A DNA stretch of 64,000 nt from an uncultured Chloroflexota bacterium (GTDB taxonomy: Bacteria > Chloroflexota > Anaerolineae > Anaerolineales > Anaerolineaceae), in assembly GCA_902791025.1 (NCBI GenBank), contig CADATZ010000002.1, positions 62,001 through 126,000 on the forward strand, in the 5' to 3' direction. The position numbers and the translations under genes were made by a program. This document shows positions 19,296 to 28,058 of the stretch, piece by piece. Position 1 is the stretch's first letter, and every line of letters begins with the position of its first letter. Below the pieces are notes generated by a model. That model ran no database searches and was not told the origin of the DNA. It saw only the letters and a program-made list of their open reading frames with translations.

Positions 19296-19403
19296 TATTG
19301 GTCTCTCCCTCTATTATTTCGTTGTAAGAAAATATTACCATCACCGCACCGATACCGCGTATGATTTTGAAATATCAAATTACAAATTCAAAGCAAAAAT
19401 GTA

Positions 19404-19439
19404 TAAAACAGCTCCGAAGATGAACTGTCTCCGGAGCTG
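19404..19439 (-). terminator. Terminator of the opp operon
   Basis: On the minus strand CAGCTCCG and CGGAGCTG pair across a 15-nt loop and are followed by TTTTATAC. It lies 30 nt after the binding-protein stop. Confidence 0.7.
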
Positions 19440-19469
19440 AGATAAGCTTAGAAAAGCCTCTGAAAAAGC

Positions 19470-21068
19470 TTAGTCAGTCACTTGTGCGGTCTTCAGCAGC
19501 AGGGCATTGGACGGAGTCACGAAGTAGCCTTCCACATTGTCATGCATCAGCATGGTGTTAGCTTTGTAATAAAGCGGCAGCACCGGATATTCAGCGGCAG
19601 CAATGGCTTCCGCTTCGCGCATGACTTCGAATGCTTCTTCCGCATCGGTCATATTGGCAGCCTGTTTCACAAGTGCATCATATTCTTTGTTGGAATAGAA
19701 GACATTGTTGTTGGCATCACCGGTGGTGAAGATCTGCAGGAAGGTCATCGGGTGCACATAGTCACCAGACCAGCCCATAGCGCCAATGTCATAATTACCG
19801 GCGACATGTTCGTCATAGTAAACAGCCCAGTCGGCATTGGCGATCTTGATGTTGATATTCAGCGCATCCTGCAGCTGGCGTGCAACGGCTTCGATGATTC
19901 TGCCAACGGATTCATTGGAATAGTAGCTGAGCGTAATTTCCGGGAAACCCTCACCGTTCGGGTAACCGGCTTCTGCCAGTGCTTCCTGAGCAGCTTCGAC
20001 ATCGGCTTCATCAGAAAGATCGTTGTCGCTGGCTTCGTCCATCAGATCCTCACCGTCAACAACATAACCGGGAGCCATGAAGGAATAAGCAGGATCAGCA
20101 TCAACCTGAGCGACATCTTCGATGATGGCAGTGCGGTCAACAGCAAGGCAGAAAGCTTTGCGGACCAGGACGTTATCAAACGGAGCTTTGGCGCAGTTGA
20201 AATCATACCAGACAGTACCATAAGACGGGGTCATCACGACACCGGCATCTTCAGCTTTCAGACGTGCGATATCGCTGGAAGGAATGGACTGCATCCCATT
20301 GATATCACCGTTTTCATAAGCCATCAGGCTGGTACCCAAATCAGCAATGAAGCGGAAAGTGACCTTTTCCAGGTTGACCTGGTCGGCGTCATAATAGTAC
20401 GGGTTCTTGACCAGAACAAAGCTCTCCCCAAGGTTGATTTCAGACATCATGAATGGGCCATTGGTAACATAAGTGTCTGCGGAAGCGGTCCAACGGTCGC
20501 CGTTAGCTGCAACAGTAGCTTCCTGAACCGGGCTGAAGGTCCACATGGTGAGGATATCGAGCCAGTAAGGTGCCGGAGCGATCAGGGTCATTTCCAGGGT
20601 CTTGTCATCAAGAGCCTTGACGCCGACGGTATCAAAGCCAAGGGAATTGTCTTCGTAATATTCCGCTGCACCGGCGACATACCCCAAAAGGAAGTCAACA
20701 TAACGGGCACCGGTTGCGGGGTCCAGAATACGTTTCATGGCGTAAACATAATCCTGAGCGGTGTGGTCGCTGCCATCAGACCATTTCAGACCATCACGCA
20801 GGGTGAAGGTGTAAACAGTACCGTCATCAGAGATAGTCCATGATTCAGCTTCACCCGGGATCAGGGAACCATCTTCGGTAGAGTAGGCAACCAGACCTTC
20901 GAAGACATTGTTGAGAATCGGGGAAGCGAAGGAATTGTTCGTAATTCCGGGATCGATGCCATCCGGCTCATTCGCCAGGGCATAGGTAATTTCCTGAACA
21001 GCCGCGGCAGCCGGAAGGGCGGAAACGGCCATCATCAGGCACAACATGAGTAATAAAAATTTCTTCAT
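19470..21068 (-). CDS. oppA: Oligopeptide ABC transporter substrate-binding protein
   Basis: The ATG at 21068 is preceded by GGAGGA at 21073-21078 and begins a classic signal peptide (MKKFLLLMLCLMMAVSALPAAAA); the upstream in-frame ATG at 21089 would place extra residues before it. The 532-aa protein is full length for family 5, with YALANEPDGIDP, WSDGSDHTAQDYVYAMKR, the KNPYYYD block, and AFCLAVDRTAI. No lipobox Cys is seen at the cleavage region, unlike most Bacillota OppA, so anchoring is unclear. It is the last gene of an oppBCDFA operon; expression may be raised by partial termination upstream. Confidence 0.92.
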   Translation of the reverse strand: MKKFLLLMLCLMMAVSALPAAAAVQEITYALANEPDGIDPGITNNSFASPILNNVFEGLVAYSTEDGSLIPGEAESWTISDDGTVYTFTLRDGLKWSDGSDHTAQDYVYAMKRILDPATGARYVDFLLGYVAGAAEYYEDNSLGFDTVGVKALDDKTLEMTLIAPAPYWLDILTMWTFSPVQEATVAANGDRWTASADTYVTNGPFMMSEINLGESFVLVKNPYYYDADQVNLEKVTFRFIADLGTSLMAYENGDINGMQSIPSSDIARLKAEDAGVVMTPSYGTVWYDFNCAKAPFDNVLVRKAFCLAVDRTAIIEDVAQVDADPAYSFMAPGYVVDGEDLMDEASDNDLSDEADVEAAQEALAEAGYPNGEGFPEITLSYYSNESVGRIIEAVARQLQDALNINIKIANADWAVYYDEHVAGNYDIGAMGWSGDYVHPMTFLQIFTTGDANNNVFYSNKEYDALVKQAANMTDAEEAFEVMREAEAIAAAEYPVLPLYYKANTMLMHDNVEGYFVTPSNALLLKTAQVTD

Positions 21069-21160
21069 TTTTTCCTCCAATAATTTCAACCGGACGATCG
21101 TCCGATGATTGACTGGAATAGGGATAGGAATTTATTTCGGCAAGATCCATTTGCCAATCA

Positions 21161-22129
21161 CTACCCAAATTTATGGCAGGACACAAAGTGTCCCGGAGAT
21201 GCTTCTTTCAATGCAGGAACTTCCGTTTCGCAGCGCTTTTCCGCATAGGGACACCGCGTATGAAAACGGCATCCGGCAGGGGGATCGATCGGGCTGGGAA
21301 TATCTCCCGCAATTCCGGCATTTTCTTTCTTTCTTGCCAACACCGGGTCCGGAATCGGCACGGAAGAGAGCAGACCCTGGGTATAAGGATGCAGCGGATG
21401 AGCATAGATCTCATCCGTTTCGCATTTTTCGACCAGCTGCCCGAGATACATCACACCCACATCATCGGAAACATAGCGAACCATGGAAAGGTCATGAGCA
21501 ATAAACAGATACGTCAGTTCCTGTTCTTCCTGAAATATCCGCAGCATATTGATCACCTGCGCCTGAATGGAAACATCCAGTGCCGAGATCGGTTCATCAC
21601 AAATCACCAGCTGCGGATGCAGGATCAGTGCCCTCGCGATGCCGACACGCTGCCGCTGTCCGCCGGAAAATTCATGTGCATAGCGGCTCGCATGTTCCTG
21701 ATTCAGTCCAACCTGATGGAGCATTTCCGCCACCATCTCCCGCTCTTCAGCCTTGTTTTTACAGATATGATGAGCGCGCAGCGGTTCAGCGATGATATCC
21801 TGTACTGTCATTCGGGCATTCAGAGAAGCATAGGGATCCTGAAAAATCATCTGCATCTTACGGCGGTGAGGAAGCAATTCCTTCTGAGAAAGATTTGTTA
21901 TATCCGTCCCATCCAGGATGATCCGTCCCGAAGTTGGCTCATAGATACGGATCACCGTCCGGGCGCAGCTGCTTTTTCCACAGCCGCTTTCACCGACCAG
22001 CCCCAGCGTCTTCCCTTTCTTGATCGTAAAGCTGACATCATCGACCGCATGCACGACCCTATTGCCGGAAACCGGAAAATGTTTTGTCAGGTTTTCAACT
22101 TTCAACAGGACAGATTGGTCATTATCCAT
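21161..22129 (-). CDS. oppF: Oligopeptide ABC transporter ATP-binding protein
   Basis: A 322-aa ATPase with Walker A GESGCGKSS, Q-loop IFQDPYASLNARMTV, signature FSGGQRQRVGIARAL, Walker B VICDEPISALDVS and H-loop IAHDLS. The C-terminal oligopeptide-transporter extension has the Cys-rich GCRFHTRCPYAEKRC motif that binds an iron-sulphur cluster in OppD/F-type proteins. The ATG has no Shine-Dalgarno; the spacer to oppD is filled by five heptads of GTGAATA type, so translation must be coupled or leader-independent. Confidence 0.94.
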   Translation of the reverse strand: MDNDQSVLLKVENLTKHFPVSGNRVVHAVDDVSFTIKKGKTLGLVGESGCGKSSCARTVIRIYEPTSGRIILDGTDITNLSQKELLPHRRKMQMIFQDPYASLNARMTVQDIIAEPLRAHHICKNKAEEREMVAEMLHQVGLNQEHASRYAHEFSGGQRQRVGIARALILHPQLVICDEPISALDVSIQAQVINMLRIFQEEQELTYLFIAHDLSMVRYVSDDVGVMYLGQLVEKCETDEIYAHPLHPYTQGLLSSVPIPDPVLARKKENAGIAGDIPSPIDPPAGCRFHTRCPYAEKRCETEVPALKEASPGHFVSCHKFG

Positions 22130-22132
22130 AAT

Positions 22133-22167
22133 TATTCGCTATTCACCATTCATTATTCACGATTCAC
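22133..22167. repeat. Heptanucleotide array of a second sequence type
   Basis: Five contiguous 7-nt units (TATTCGC, TATTCAC, CATTCAT, TATTCAC, GATTCAC) fill the 38-nt oppD-oppF gap. The period equals that of the GAAGTTA arrays but the unit sequence differs. On the transcribed strand they read GTGAATA-like and replace the oppF ribosome-binding site. Confidence 0.75.
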
Positions 22168-23169
22168 TTACCGAAACGGATTTCCCGTTTCAGGCGCTTC
22201 CGGATCCAGCAGCCAGCACATACTGCGGCGATTTTCTCCGGTTTTCACATAAGGCGGCATTTCATTCGCACATATACGCATAGCATATTGACAACGCGGC
22301 GCAAAAGGACAGCCTTTCGGAGGACGGATCATGTCCGGCGGAGAACCGGGAATCGGCACCAACCTCTTGCTTTTGTCCTGATTCATATCCGGGATCGAAG
22401 CCAACAGGCCTATGGTATAGGGATGCATCGGATTCTGGAAGATACTGTAAATATCTGCTTCTTCCATGATCAGCCCACCATACATTACCGCGACACGATC
22501 AGCAAGTTCTGCAACGACACCAAGATCATGCGTAATGAACATGATGCTCATTCCCATTTCCTGCTGCAGTGACCGCATCAGCTTGAGGATCTGGTCCTGA
22601 ATAGAAACATCCAGTGCCGTTGTCGGCTCATCCGCAATCAGCAGTTCCGGTCGGCAGGCAAGCGCCATGGCAATCATCACACGCTGCCGCATCCCACCGG
22701 AGAACTCATGAGGATAGGCTTTCAGCCGCTTTTCCGGTTCAGGTATACGGACCATACGAAACAGTTCGATGACTTTTTCGTCCCGTTTCTCTTTCGACAT
22801 CTCTTTCTTATGTTCCCAGAGCATCTCACCGACCTGGTCTCCCAAGGGGATCAGCGGATTCAGACTGGTCATAGGATCCTGGAAAATCATAGCGATCCTG
22901 CCGCCGCGTATCGAGCGCATTTCTTTTCTGCTCTTGCCGGTCAGTTCTTCTCCATCCAGCTTGATCGATCCGGCTCTGATTTTCCCGGTCGAACCCAGCA
23001 GTTTCAGGATCGAAAGACTTGTCACGGATTTTCCGCTGCCGCTTTCACCGACGATACCGAGCGTTTTTCCTCTTTCGACATCAAAGGAAACACCACGTAC
23101 CGCCTGTACTTCTCCATTAGAAGTCAGGAAAGAGGTATGTAAATCACGGACTTGTAAAATCGGTTCCAT
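22168..23169 (-). CDS. oppD: Oligopeptide ABC transporter ATP-binding protein
   Basis: A 333-aa ATPase: Walker [13 protein letters not shown]-loop [18 protein letters not shown], signature [16 protein letters not shown], Walker [15 protein letters not shown]-loop ITHDLGVV, and the C-terminal [15 protein letters not shown] cluster motif. AAGGAAAAT precedes the ATG. It forms the heterodimeric motor with OppF. The gap to oppC holds a large heptad hairpin. Confidence 0.95.
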   Translation of the reverse strand: MEPILQVRDLHTSFLTSNGEVQAVRGVSFDVERGKTLGIVGESGSGKSVTSLSILKLLGSTGKIRAGSIKLDGEELTGKSRKEMRSIRGGRIAMIFQDPMTSLNPLIPLGDQVGEMLWEHKKEMSKEKRDEKVIELFRMVRIPEPEKRLKAYPHEFSGGMRQRVMIAMALACRPELLIADEPTTALDVSIQDQILKLMRSLQQEMGMSIMFITHDLGVVAELADRVAVMYGGLIMEEADIYSIFQNPMHPYTIGLLASIPDMNQDKSKRLVPIPGSPPDMIRPPKGCPFAPRCQYAMRICANEMPPYVKTGENRRSMCWLLDPEAPETGNPFR

Positions 23170-23184
23170 ATTTTCCTTGAGTCA

Positions 23185-23332
<148 letters not shown>

Positions 23333-23337
<5 letters not shown>

Positions 23338-24490
23338 TTTTCAGTTTCGGATCCAGCGCATCGCGCAGGCCATCACCCACAAAATTGAACGCAAACATAA
23401 TCAGACAAATCACCAGCGCCGGCAGAAACAGCTGATACGGATTTGTACGCAGTGCTTCCGTAGCGTCGTTACACATCGTACCCAGTGAAGCCAAAGGCGG
23501 CGCAATACCGATGCCGATAAAGCTCATAAAGGCTTCCATGAAAATCGCACTTGGGATCAGCATGGTCACTGTTACCAGGATCGGTCCCATAGCATTCGGA
23601 ATAAGGTGATTCGTCAGGATGGAAAGTGTAGACGAACCGATCGTCCTGGCTGCCATCACAAATTCCTGATTTTTCAGGCTCAGCACCTGACCGCGGACAA
23701 CACGAGCCATATCAACCCAGTAGACGCTGGAAAGCGCGATTACAATCGATAAAAACCCATCATCAAGGCAAACTTTGATCAGGATCACATAAAGCGTAAG
23801 CGGAATCGTTGAAATTATATCAACAATACGCATCATGATCGCATCTGTCCGCCCTCCAAGATATCCGGAGATCCCGCCATAGAAAATACCGATGACCATA
23901 TTGACCGCCGCGGCGATAAAAGCCACCAGAAGAGAGATCCGTGTGCCATACATCAGCCGGCTCAGAATATCCCGGCCAAGGTGATCAGTTCCCAGCAGAT
24001 AGGTATGGTTCCAGATACTTTTTCCCTTTTCAATACGGTTTCCGTCTGCATCCCGGATCGTAGCGGGCATAACGGTATAATCGAGTGTCACGGTCATATC
24101 ATCTTTATAAGGGAAAACCGTGATTTTTTCTTTCGAGTTGTCTTTCCCCTTTTTCAGCTGTCCCAGAAGATGACCGTCTTTGTCTACTTCGATGATCTTT
24201 AATGCTTTCGTGATATAAAGGAAATTTCCATCCGGAGCCGGATATACCTGCATCACCGGAGGAATATTGGCAAGTTTTGTGTTTTGATCATCATATCCGT
24301 AAGGGGTAAAGTACGGGCCAGCTATCGCGAAAACAAGCAGCAGAGCAATAATGATCAGACCCAATAAAGCAGTCGGCTTATGGCTGAAACGAAACCAGAC
24401 ATCCTCAGCGAAAGAACGCGGCTTTGAATACAGCCGTTCCGCTTCTCCCCCTAATTCGATCCGTTCCCATTTGTTAATTACTTCCTGCAT
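23333..24490 (-). CDS. oppC: Oligopeptide ABC transporter permease with enlarged extracytoplasmic loop
   Basis: A 385-aa permease, longer than the usual 290-310 of OppC. After an N-terminal cytosolic segment and TM1 (about 38-60) there is an insertion of roughly 85 residues (with PAPDGNFLYITKALKIIEVD and a second half TVTLDYTVMPATIRDADGN), then the standard LGTDHLGRDILSRLMYGTRISL block and five further TM helices. The EAA loop is NQEFVMAARTIGSS. The insertion faces outside the membrane and looks beta-rich. The stop codon falls in the heptad array. Confidence 0.92.
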
Positions 24491-24544
24491 AACCTGATGT
24501 CAACTCCACGAATGTTTCAAGACAAATTATCCTGACTTCTAAAC

Positions 24545-25462
24545 CTAATCATATCTGATTCGAGGATCGATCAGACAATAGAAAATATCTACAATAAACA
24601 CCATAGCGATCAAAAATGCCGCATAAAACACCGTCATGCCAACGATCGTTGTGTAATCACGCTGTGTGACACTGTTCACAAAGTATCCACCCATACCGGG
24701 GATCGCAAAAATCTTTTCAATCACAAAAGAGCCCGTGAGCAGATTGGCAACCGTCGGACCAAGAACCGTAACAACCGGGATAAGCGCATTACGCAGGGCA
24801 TGTTTGAAAATAACCCTTGTCTCACTGATCCCCTTCGCCCGGGCAGTGCGGATATAATCCTGTCCCATCACATCCAGCAGAGAGGACCGCATCAACCGGG
24901 CAAGGAAGGAAACGGAATAACCGCCCATCGCGATCACCGGCAGGATATATCCTTTCCAACTGTCAACCCCATAAACCGGTGTCCAGCTGAGCTTGAAGGA
25001 GAATATGTAAATCAATCCTGTAGCGATCACAAAAGAGGGAATCGTTACTCCAATCGTAGCAATTGCCATCAGCAGCATATCCTGCCATTTCCCGTTTTTC
25101 AGAGCAGAAATGATACCCATCGGAATGCTGGCAAGGAGGACAAAAATCAGTGTTATTCCCCCGAGTTTCGCGGAATAGGGGAAACCATTTTCAATAAAAT
25201 CATTGACGGTTTTCCCCTGATATTTAAAGGAAGGACCTAAATCGAAACGAAGCAATCCTCCGACATAATCAAAAAACTGCTTCCATAGTGGATCGTTGAG
25301 TTTATATTTCTCGTTCAGTGCATCCAACACCGCTTTGGAAACCTGTTTTTCACCTGTGAAGGGGCCGCCGGGTACCGAGTGCATCAGTATAAAGGTCAGC
25401 AGTGTGATCAAAAACAGCGTAAGAAGCATCATTCCCAAACGCTTTAGCAGAAATTTCGTCAT
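24545..25462 (-). CDS. oppB: Oligopeptide ABC transporter permease
   Basis: A 305-aa permease of typical OppB length with six predicted TM helices, the N-terminal LLKRLGMMLLTLFLITLLTFILM helix split here by length, LNDPLWKQFFDYVGGLLRFDLGPS, and the EAA-type loop GQDYIRTARAKGISE. First gene of the opp operon. A promoter is predicted at 25585-25613, giving a leader of about 115 nt. Confidence 0.95.
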   Translation of the reverse strand: MTKFLLKRLGMMLLTLFLITLLTFILMHSVPGGPFTGEKQVSKAVLDALNEKYKLNDPLWKQFFDYVGGLLRFDLGPSFKYQGKTVNDFIENGFPYSAKLGGITLIFVLLASIPMGIISALKNGKWQDMLLMAIATIGVTIPSFVIATGLIYIFSFKLSWTPVYGVDSWKGYILPVIAMGGYSVSFLARLMRSSLLDVMGQDYIRTARAKGISETRVIFKHALRNALIPVVTVLGPTVANLLTGSFVIEKIFAIPGMGGYFVNSVTQRDYTTIVGMTVFYAAFLIAMVFIVDIFYCLIDPRIRYD

Positions 25463-25763
25463 GATCCTGTTTTCCCTTTCTTCTGATTTTCGAGTGTTTT
25501 TCAGTTTCAGTCTGACGGCTGCTTCTGACTTTGCCGTATTTCCACTTCACTATGATAAAGCAACCAAGTGAACAACAATTCCCTATTATATCCAACCCTC
25601 GCCAAAGCCGCAAGAAAGTATCAAAAAAAGTGTACCTATTCAGAATAGATCACCGGGCTTGTTTCGCGGCAGCGGGTAAATGGAACGGTACTTCCTTAAC
25701 CTCAGACAGCCGAAATCCCTCCGGACTCCGGCTTTTCAACTTCCAACTTTCAACTTCCATCTT
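25463..25763. other. Upstream region of the opp operon
   Basis: About 300 nt with no convincing gene. It holds the predicted opp promoter and an untranslated leader; its far end is a heptad array that terminates the neighbouring minus-strand gene. No riboswitch-like fold was recognised. Confidence 0.6.
25585..25613 (-). promoter_or_regulatory. Predicted sigma-A promoter of the opp operon
   Basis: On the minus strand TTGCGG, a 17-nt spacer and a perfect TATAAT (complement of 25585-25590). Predicted start near 25578. Confidence 0.65.
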
Positions 25764-25769
25764 CTAACT
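25735..25769. repeat. Heptanucleotide array (five units)
   Basis: TTCAACT, TCCAACT, TTCAACT, TCCATCT, TCTAACT on the plus strand, i.e. GAAGTTA-like on the minus strand. The TAG stop of the minus-strand gene at 25764 is formed by the first AGTTAG of the array. Confidence 0.88.
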
Positions 25770-26771
25770 ACTGGCCCCTGGAATCTTGTTATACTCCGGG
25801 ATTTCCATCTCATCCAATCTTGGATCGAGGGCTGCGAACTCCGGCGCCAGGACGAATTGGGCGTAATACCTTTGGTAATACTCAACCACCCAGCTGTTCG
25901 GGTCGGGTACGTCCCGGTCGTCTTTGGCTTTCCAGTATTTCCACCTCGTTCTCACACCTCCGACATACCCGAATTCGACCTCGTGCGTTTCCGGATAATA
26001 GACCACCGATTTGTCATCGATCAGTCCGTCCTCGCTCAGGTAGCCCTTTTTGACGACGAACTCATCGAGCTCCTCATCATAGTCTTTATCTTCAAGCGGA
26101 ACGTCATCCACCCGGGAGATCGGGTCGGGAAGGTCCGGCACCGGTTCATCTTCCGGGACGCGTTCCGGCGGATAGGGATACGCCGGGCGATAGCTGTGTC
26201 CTTCGGGAATGCGGTCATAGGTATCACGGATCCCCACGGAGGCTTCCCGCTGCAAACGGATCTCGCGGGATTCGTGTCCGGGACCTTCGGTTTCTTTACG
26301 GATATATTTTTCCTGCGTTTCGATCATGCGGGAAAGCACATCCAGATGCTTGAGGTCGGCTTTTTCCGCGTCCAGCAGGGCTTGTATGTTATCAGGTTTT
26401 TTCTCTGCCAGTATGTCGTAATATTGGGAAACGTTATCGCAGCGGGTCGCGCTGTCTTTGGTGACCACGTCCATGATCGTCAGGGCGAGTGCGCGTGTTT
26501 CCGCTGTGGCGTCTGATTTTTTATAGAAAGACCCGGCCCAGCGCATCAGGGATACGGCAGCAATGCGCCAGCGTTCCGCCGCTTCCAGCAGCCGCGCGTC
26601 ATCAGCCCTGAGCGTGAAGAAATCGTCCTTCGTGCGGTTGTAGATGATCTGGGCACGGTACAGATAGTTTTCGTAGGTACGGTATCCGGCTATGAGCTGA
26701 ACATCAGAAGAGACTTCAGAGTATTCCATCTGAGCCGCGCTGCTGTTGAAATTGTCTTTCATTCCGCTCAT
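25764..26771 (-). CDS. Unrecognised soluble protein, 335 aa
   Basis: I do not recognise a family. Residues about 1-185 look helical, with Arg/Glu/Asp-rich stretches and a four-helix-like pattern (YENYLYRAQIIYNRTKDDFFTLRADDARLLEAAERW split over two helices, ALTIMDVVTKDSATRCDN, ALLDAEKADLKHLDVLSRMIETQEKYIRK). Residues about 200-245 are a Pro/Asp/Glu-rich linker, and the last 80 residues are acidic and aromatic (VRTRWKYWKAKDD, WVVEYYQRYYAQF). No signal peptide or TM helix. GGAG lies 7 nt before the ATG. It stands alone between the opp operon and the 90-bp repeat array, and codon choice looks GC-richer than its neighbours. Its stop lies in a heptad array. Confidence 0.7.
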   Translation of the reverse strand: MSGMKDNFNSSAAQMEYSEVSSDVQLIAGYRTYENYLYRAQIIYNRTKDDFFTLRADDARLLEAAERWRIAAVSLMRWAGSFYKKSDATAETRALALTIMDVVTKDSATRCDNVSQYYDILAEKKPDNIQALLDAEKADLKHLDVLSRMIETQEKYIRKETEGPGHESREIRLQREASVGIRDTYDRIPEGHSYRPAYPYPPERVPEDEPVPDLPDPISRVDDVPLEDKDYDEELDEFVVKKGYLSEDGLIDDKSVVYYPETHEVEFGYVGGVRTRWKYWKAKDDRDVPDPNSWVVEYYQRYYAQFVLAPEFAALDPRLDEMEIPEYNKIPGASS

Positions 26772-26802
26772 TGCCTTTCTCCAATTTTTGTCAACTGCCG
26801 GG

Positions 26803-27100
26803 GACGGTTATCCCGTACGCGAAGCTGGTACGGGGAACCGTCACCCATGTTCCAAACCGCTGCGGTTCTGCATGAGAGTACTGCTCGGCGCAGCAGGTTA
26901 TCCCGTACGCGAAGCCGGTACAGGGAACCGTCACCCATATTCCACAACGCTGCGGTTCTGCATGAGAGTACTGCTCGGCGCAGCAGGTTATCCCGTACGC
27001 GAAGCCGGTACGGGGAACCGTCGCCCGTGTTCCACAACGCTGCGATTCTGCATAAGAGTTCTGCTCGGCGCAGCGGGTCATTCCGTACATCGAACGGGCC
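26803..27100. repeat. 90-bp tandem array with an internal palindrome in each unit
   Basis: The motif TTATCCCGTACGCGAAG recurs at 26808, 26898 and 26988, and a degenerate fourth copy starts at 27078, an exact 90-nt period. In each unit the segment ACGGTTATCCCGTAC and GTACGGGGAACCGT form an inverted repeat around a 9-nt loop (first copy 26803-26842). The rest of the unit reads GCTGCGGTTCTGCATGAGAG and CTGCTCGGCGCAGC, the latter also self-complementary. Confidence 0.92.
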
Positions 27101-27256
27101 AAAATTTCTGCTCCGAATTTAAATCGGGCGCAGTCCGTACCACACGAAGCAGGTTCACCTAACGAAACGACAACGTTTCTCCGAATACCTGCTGATGAGG
27201 CTATGCTTCCTTTTTCCGCAGAAGCCTTGTTTCCCTCTCGCTGGCGGTCCTGCTCA

Positions 27257-27296
27257 GGTGACGGTTCCCCGTACCGTGTACGGGATAACCGTCACC
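27257..27296. repeat. Inverted single copy of the 90-bp array's palindrome
   Basis: GGTGACGGTTCCCCGTAC and GTACGGGATAACCGTCACC form a 40-nt near-perfect palindrome that is the reverse complement of the array palindrome. Confidence 0.85.
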
Positions 27297-27341
27297 GATT
27301 TGTTTTGTTAATTAGAGTATATGCAAAAATATTAAAAAGAA

Positions 27342-27361
27342 AACCGCCAATATTGGCGGTT
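27342..27361 (-). terminator. Orphan terminator-like palindrome
   Basis: A perfect 20-nt palindrome (AACCGCCAAT and its complement) followed on the minus strand by TTTTCTTTTTAATATTTTT. No protein gene ends here on the minus strand; the only thing upstream in that direction is the tRNA-like scrap. The same core hairpin occurs in the terminator at 35850. Confidence 0.55.
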
Positions 27362-27379
27362 GACAAATGTGAAATTTTG

Positions 27380-27445
27380 TGGTAATGCGCACCGGGACAT
27401 GAATCGAAACCCGGGATGGACTGTTTTTTAACAGTTACAAACAAT
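27380..27445 (-). pseudogene. tRNA-like fragment (possible decayed tRNA-Asn 3' half)
   Basis: On the minus strand one sees ACTGTTAA, as in a tRNA-Asn anticodon loop, then a T-arm-like CCGGGTTTCGATTC segment, an acceptor-like TGCGCAT and a terminal CCA, followed 20 nt later by a terminator-like palindrome. The T-loop is too long and the 5' half cannot be found, so this is not a functional tRNA. It could be chance. Confidence 0.25.
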
Positions 27446-27471
27446 GTTGAAATCAAATAACAAAATACGGG

Positions 27472-27477
27472 TATAAT
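27472..27477 (+). promoter_or_regulatory. -10 element of a possible leaderless promoter
   Basis: TATAAT ends 8 nt before the ATG at 27486, and no Shine-Dalgarno precedes that ATG. A TTGAAA lies 19 nt upstream. If real, transcription would begin at or next to the start codon. Confidence 0.45.
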
Positions 27478-27485
27478 TTGTTGCT

Positions 27486-28022
27486 ATGCTAAGAAAACGA
27501 ATATTCAATGTATGGAAAAATTACATCACCAGTCAATTACTCGTGACTCTGTTTATTTTTCTTCTCAACTGGCTCATGGGATGGCTGACAGGTCTGCGTT
27601 TTTCATTTATAAACGCTATCGCGGCGGCTGTCTGTGAAGCAATACCAAACTTTGGTCCCATCATTTCCACCGTCATCTCAGCGATTTTGGCCGTCGCTTT
27701 CGGTTCAACAAAGCTGGATCTCGCCAACTGGCAGTTTGCCCTGGTGATCATCGGATGCTGCATCCTGATCCAGCTGCTGCAAAACTGGGTCATCAGCCCG
27801 TTGATCATCGGTAAAAAGATGGATCTGAACCCGATCGTGACCTTCATCGGGATGCTGGTCTTTTCCGCAGTTTTCGGATTCTGGGGCATGGTCCTCGCCG
27901 TACCTGTTATGGCATCTTTCAAAGAAACCATGAAATTCACGCAGGAACGAAAGGCCGCTAATCTCGATCGGATAGAGGGACCAAGAACTCCAAATGAAAT
28001 CGAATCAAATGAAACCAAATAA
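27486..28022 (+). CDS. C-terminal half of an AI-2E family transporter
   Basis: 178 aa against the usual 330-380 of the AI-2E (YdiK/PerM/TqsA) family. The visible part carries the family's diagnostic segments AAAVCEAIPNFGPIISTVISAILAV split across helices, LQNWVISPLIIGKKMDLNPIVTFIGMLVFSAVFGFWGMVLAVPVMA. The first five or so TM helices are missing. It begins with an ATG that opens a plausible helix and has its own -10 and terminator, so it may be a stable remnant or a half-transporter; I favour a 5'-truncated remnant left by rearrangement of the upstream repeat region. Confidence 0.75.
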   Translation: MLRKRIFNVWKNYITSQLLVTLFIFLLNWLMGWLTGLRFSFINAIAAAVCEAIPNFGPIISTVISAILAVAFGSTKLDLANWQFALVIIGCCILIQLLQNWVISPLIIGKKMDLNPIVTFIGMLVFSAVFGFWGMVLAVPVMASFKETMKFTQERKAANLDRIEGPRTPNEIESNETK

Positions 28023-28050
28023 GGAAGGCTCAAATAGCCTTCCTTATTTG
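28021..28050 (+). terminator. Rho-independent terminator after the AI-2E half gene
   Basis: AAGGAAGGCT and AGCCTTCCTT pair around a 5-nt loop, followed by ATTTGATT. It overlaps the stop codon. Confidence 0.75.
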
Positions 28051-28058
28051 ATTGTAAC

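Larger units (their letters stand above)
26772..27485. other. Repeat-rich intergenic region
   Basis: About 710 nt without a credible gene. It contains a 90-bp tandem array, an inverted palindrome copy, an orphan terminator-like palindrome and a tRNA-like scrap. ORFs through the array on both strands are artefacts of a repeat period divisible by three. Confidence 0.75.

Noticed and set aside
19482..20843. A 453-aa ORF antisense to the peptide-binding protein gene
   Set aside because: Mirror frame of oppA; composition (His/Ile/Phe-rich) is typical of antisense shadows.
26803..27100. CRISPR array
   Set aside because: Whole 90-bp units repeat without variable spacers; no cas genes.
26746..27162. 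ORFs on both strands through the 90-bp array
   Set aside because: Period divisible by three keeps several frames open; no RBS and no protein-like composition.
27380..27445. Functional tRNA gene
   Set aside because: No 5' half, T-loop too long, no cloverleaf can be drawn; kept only as a weak pseudogene call.
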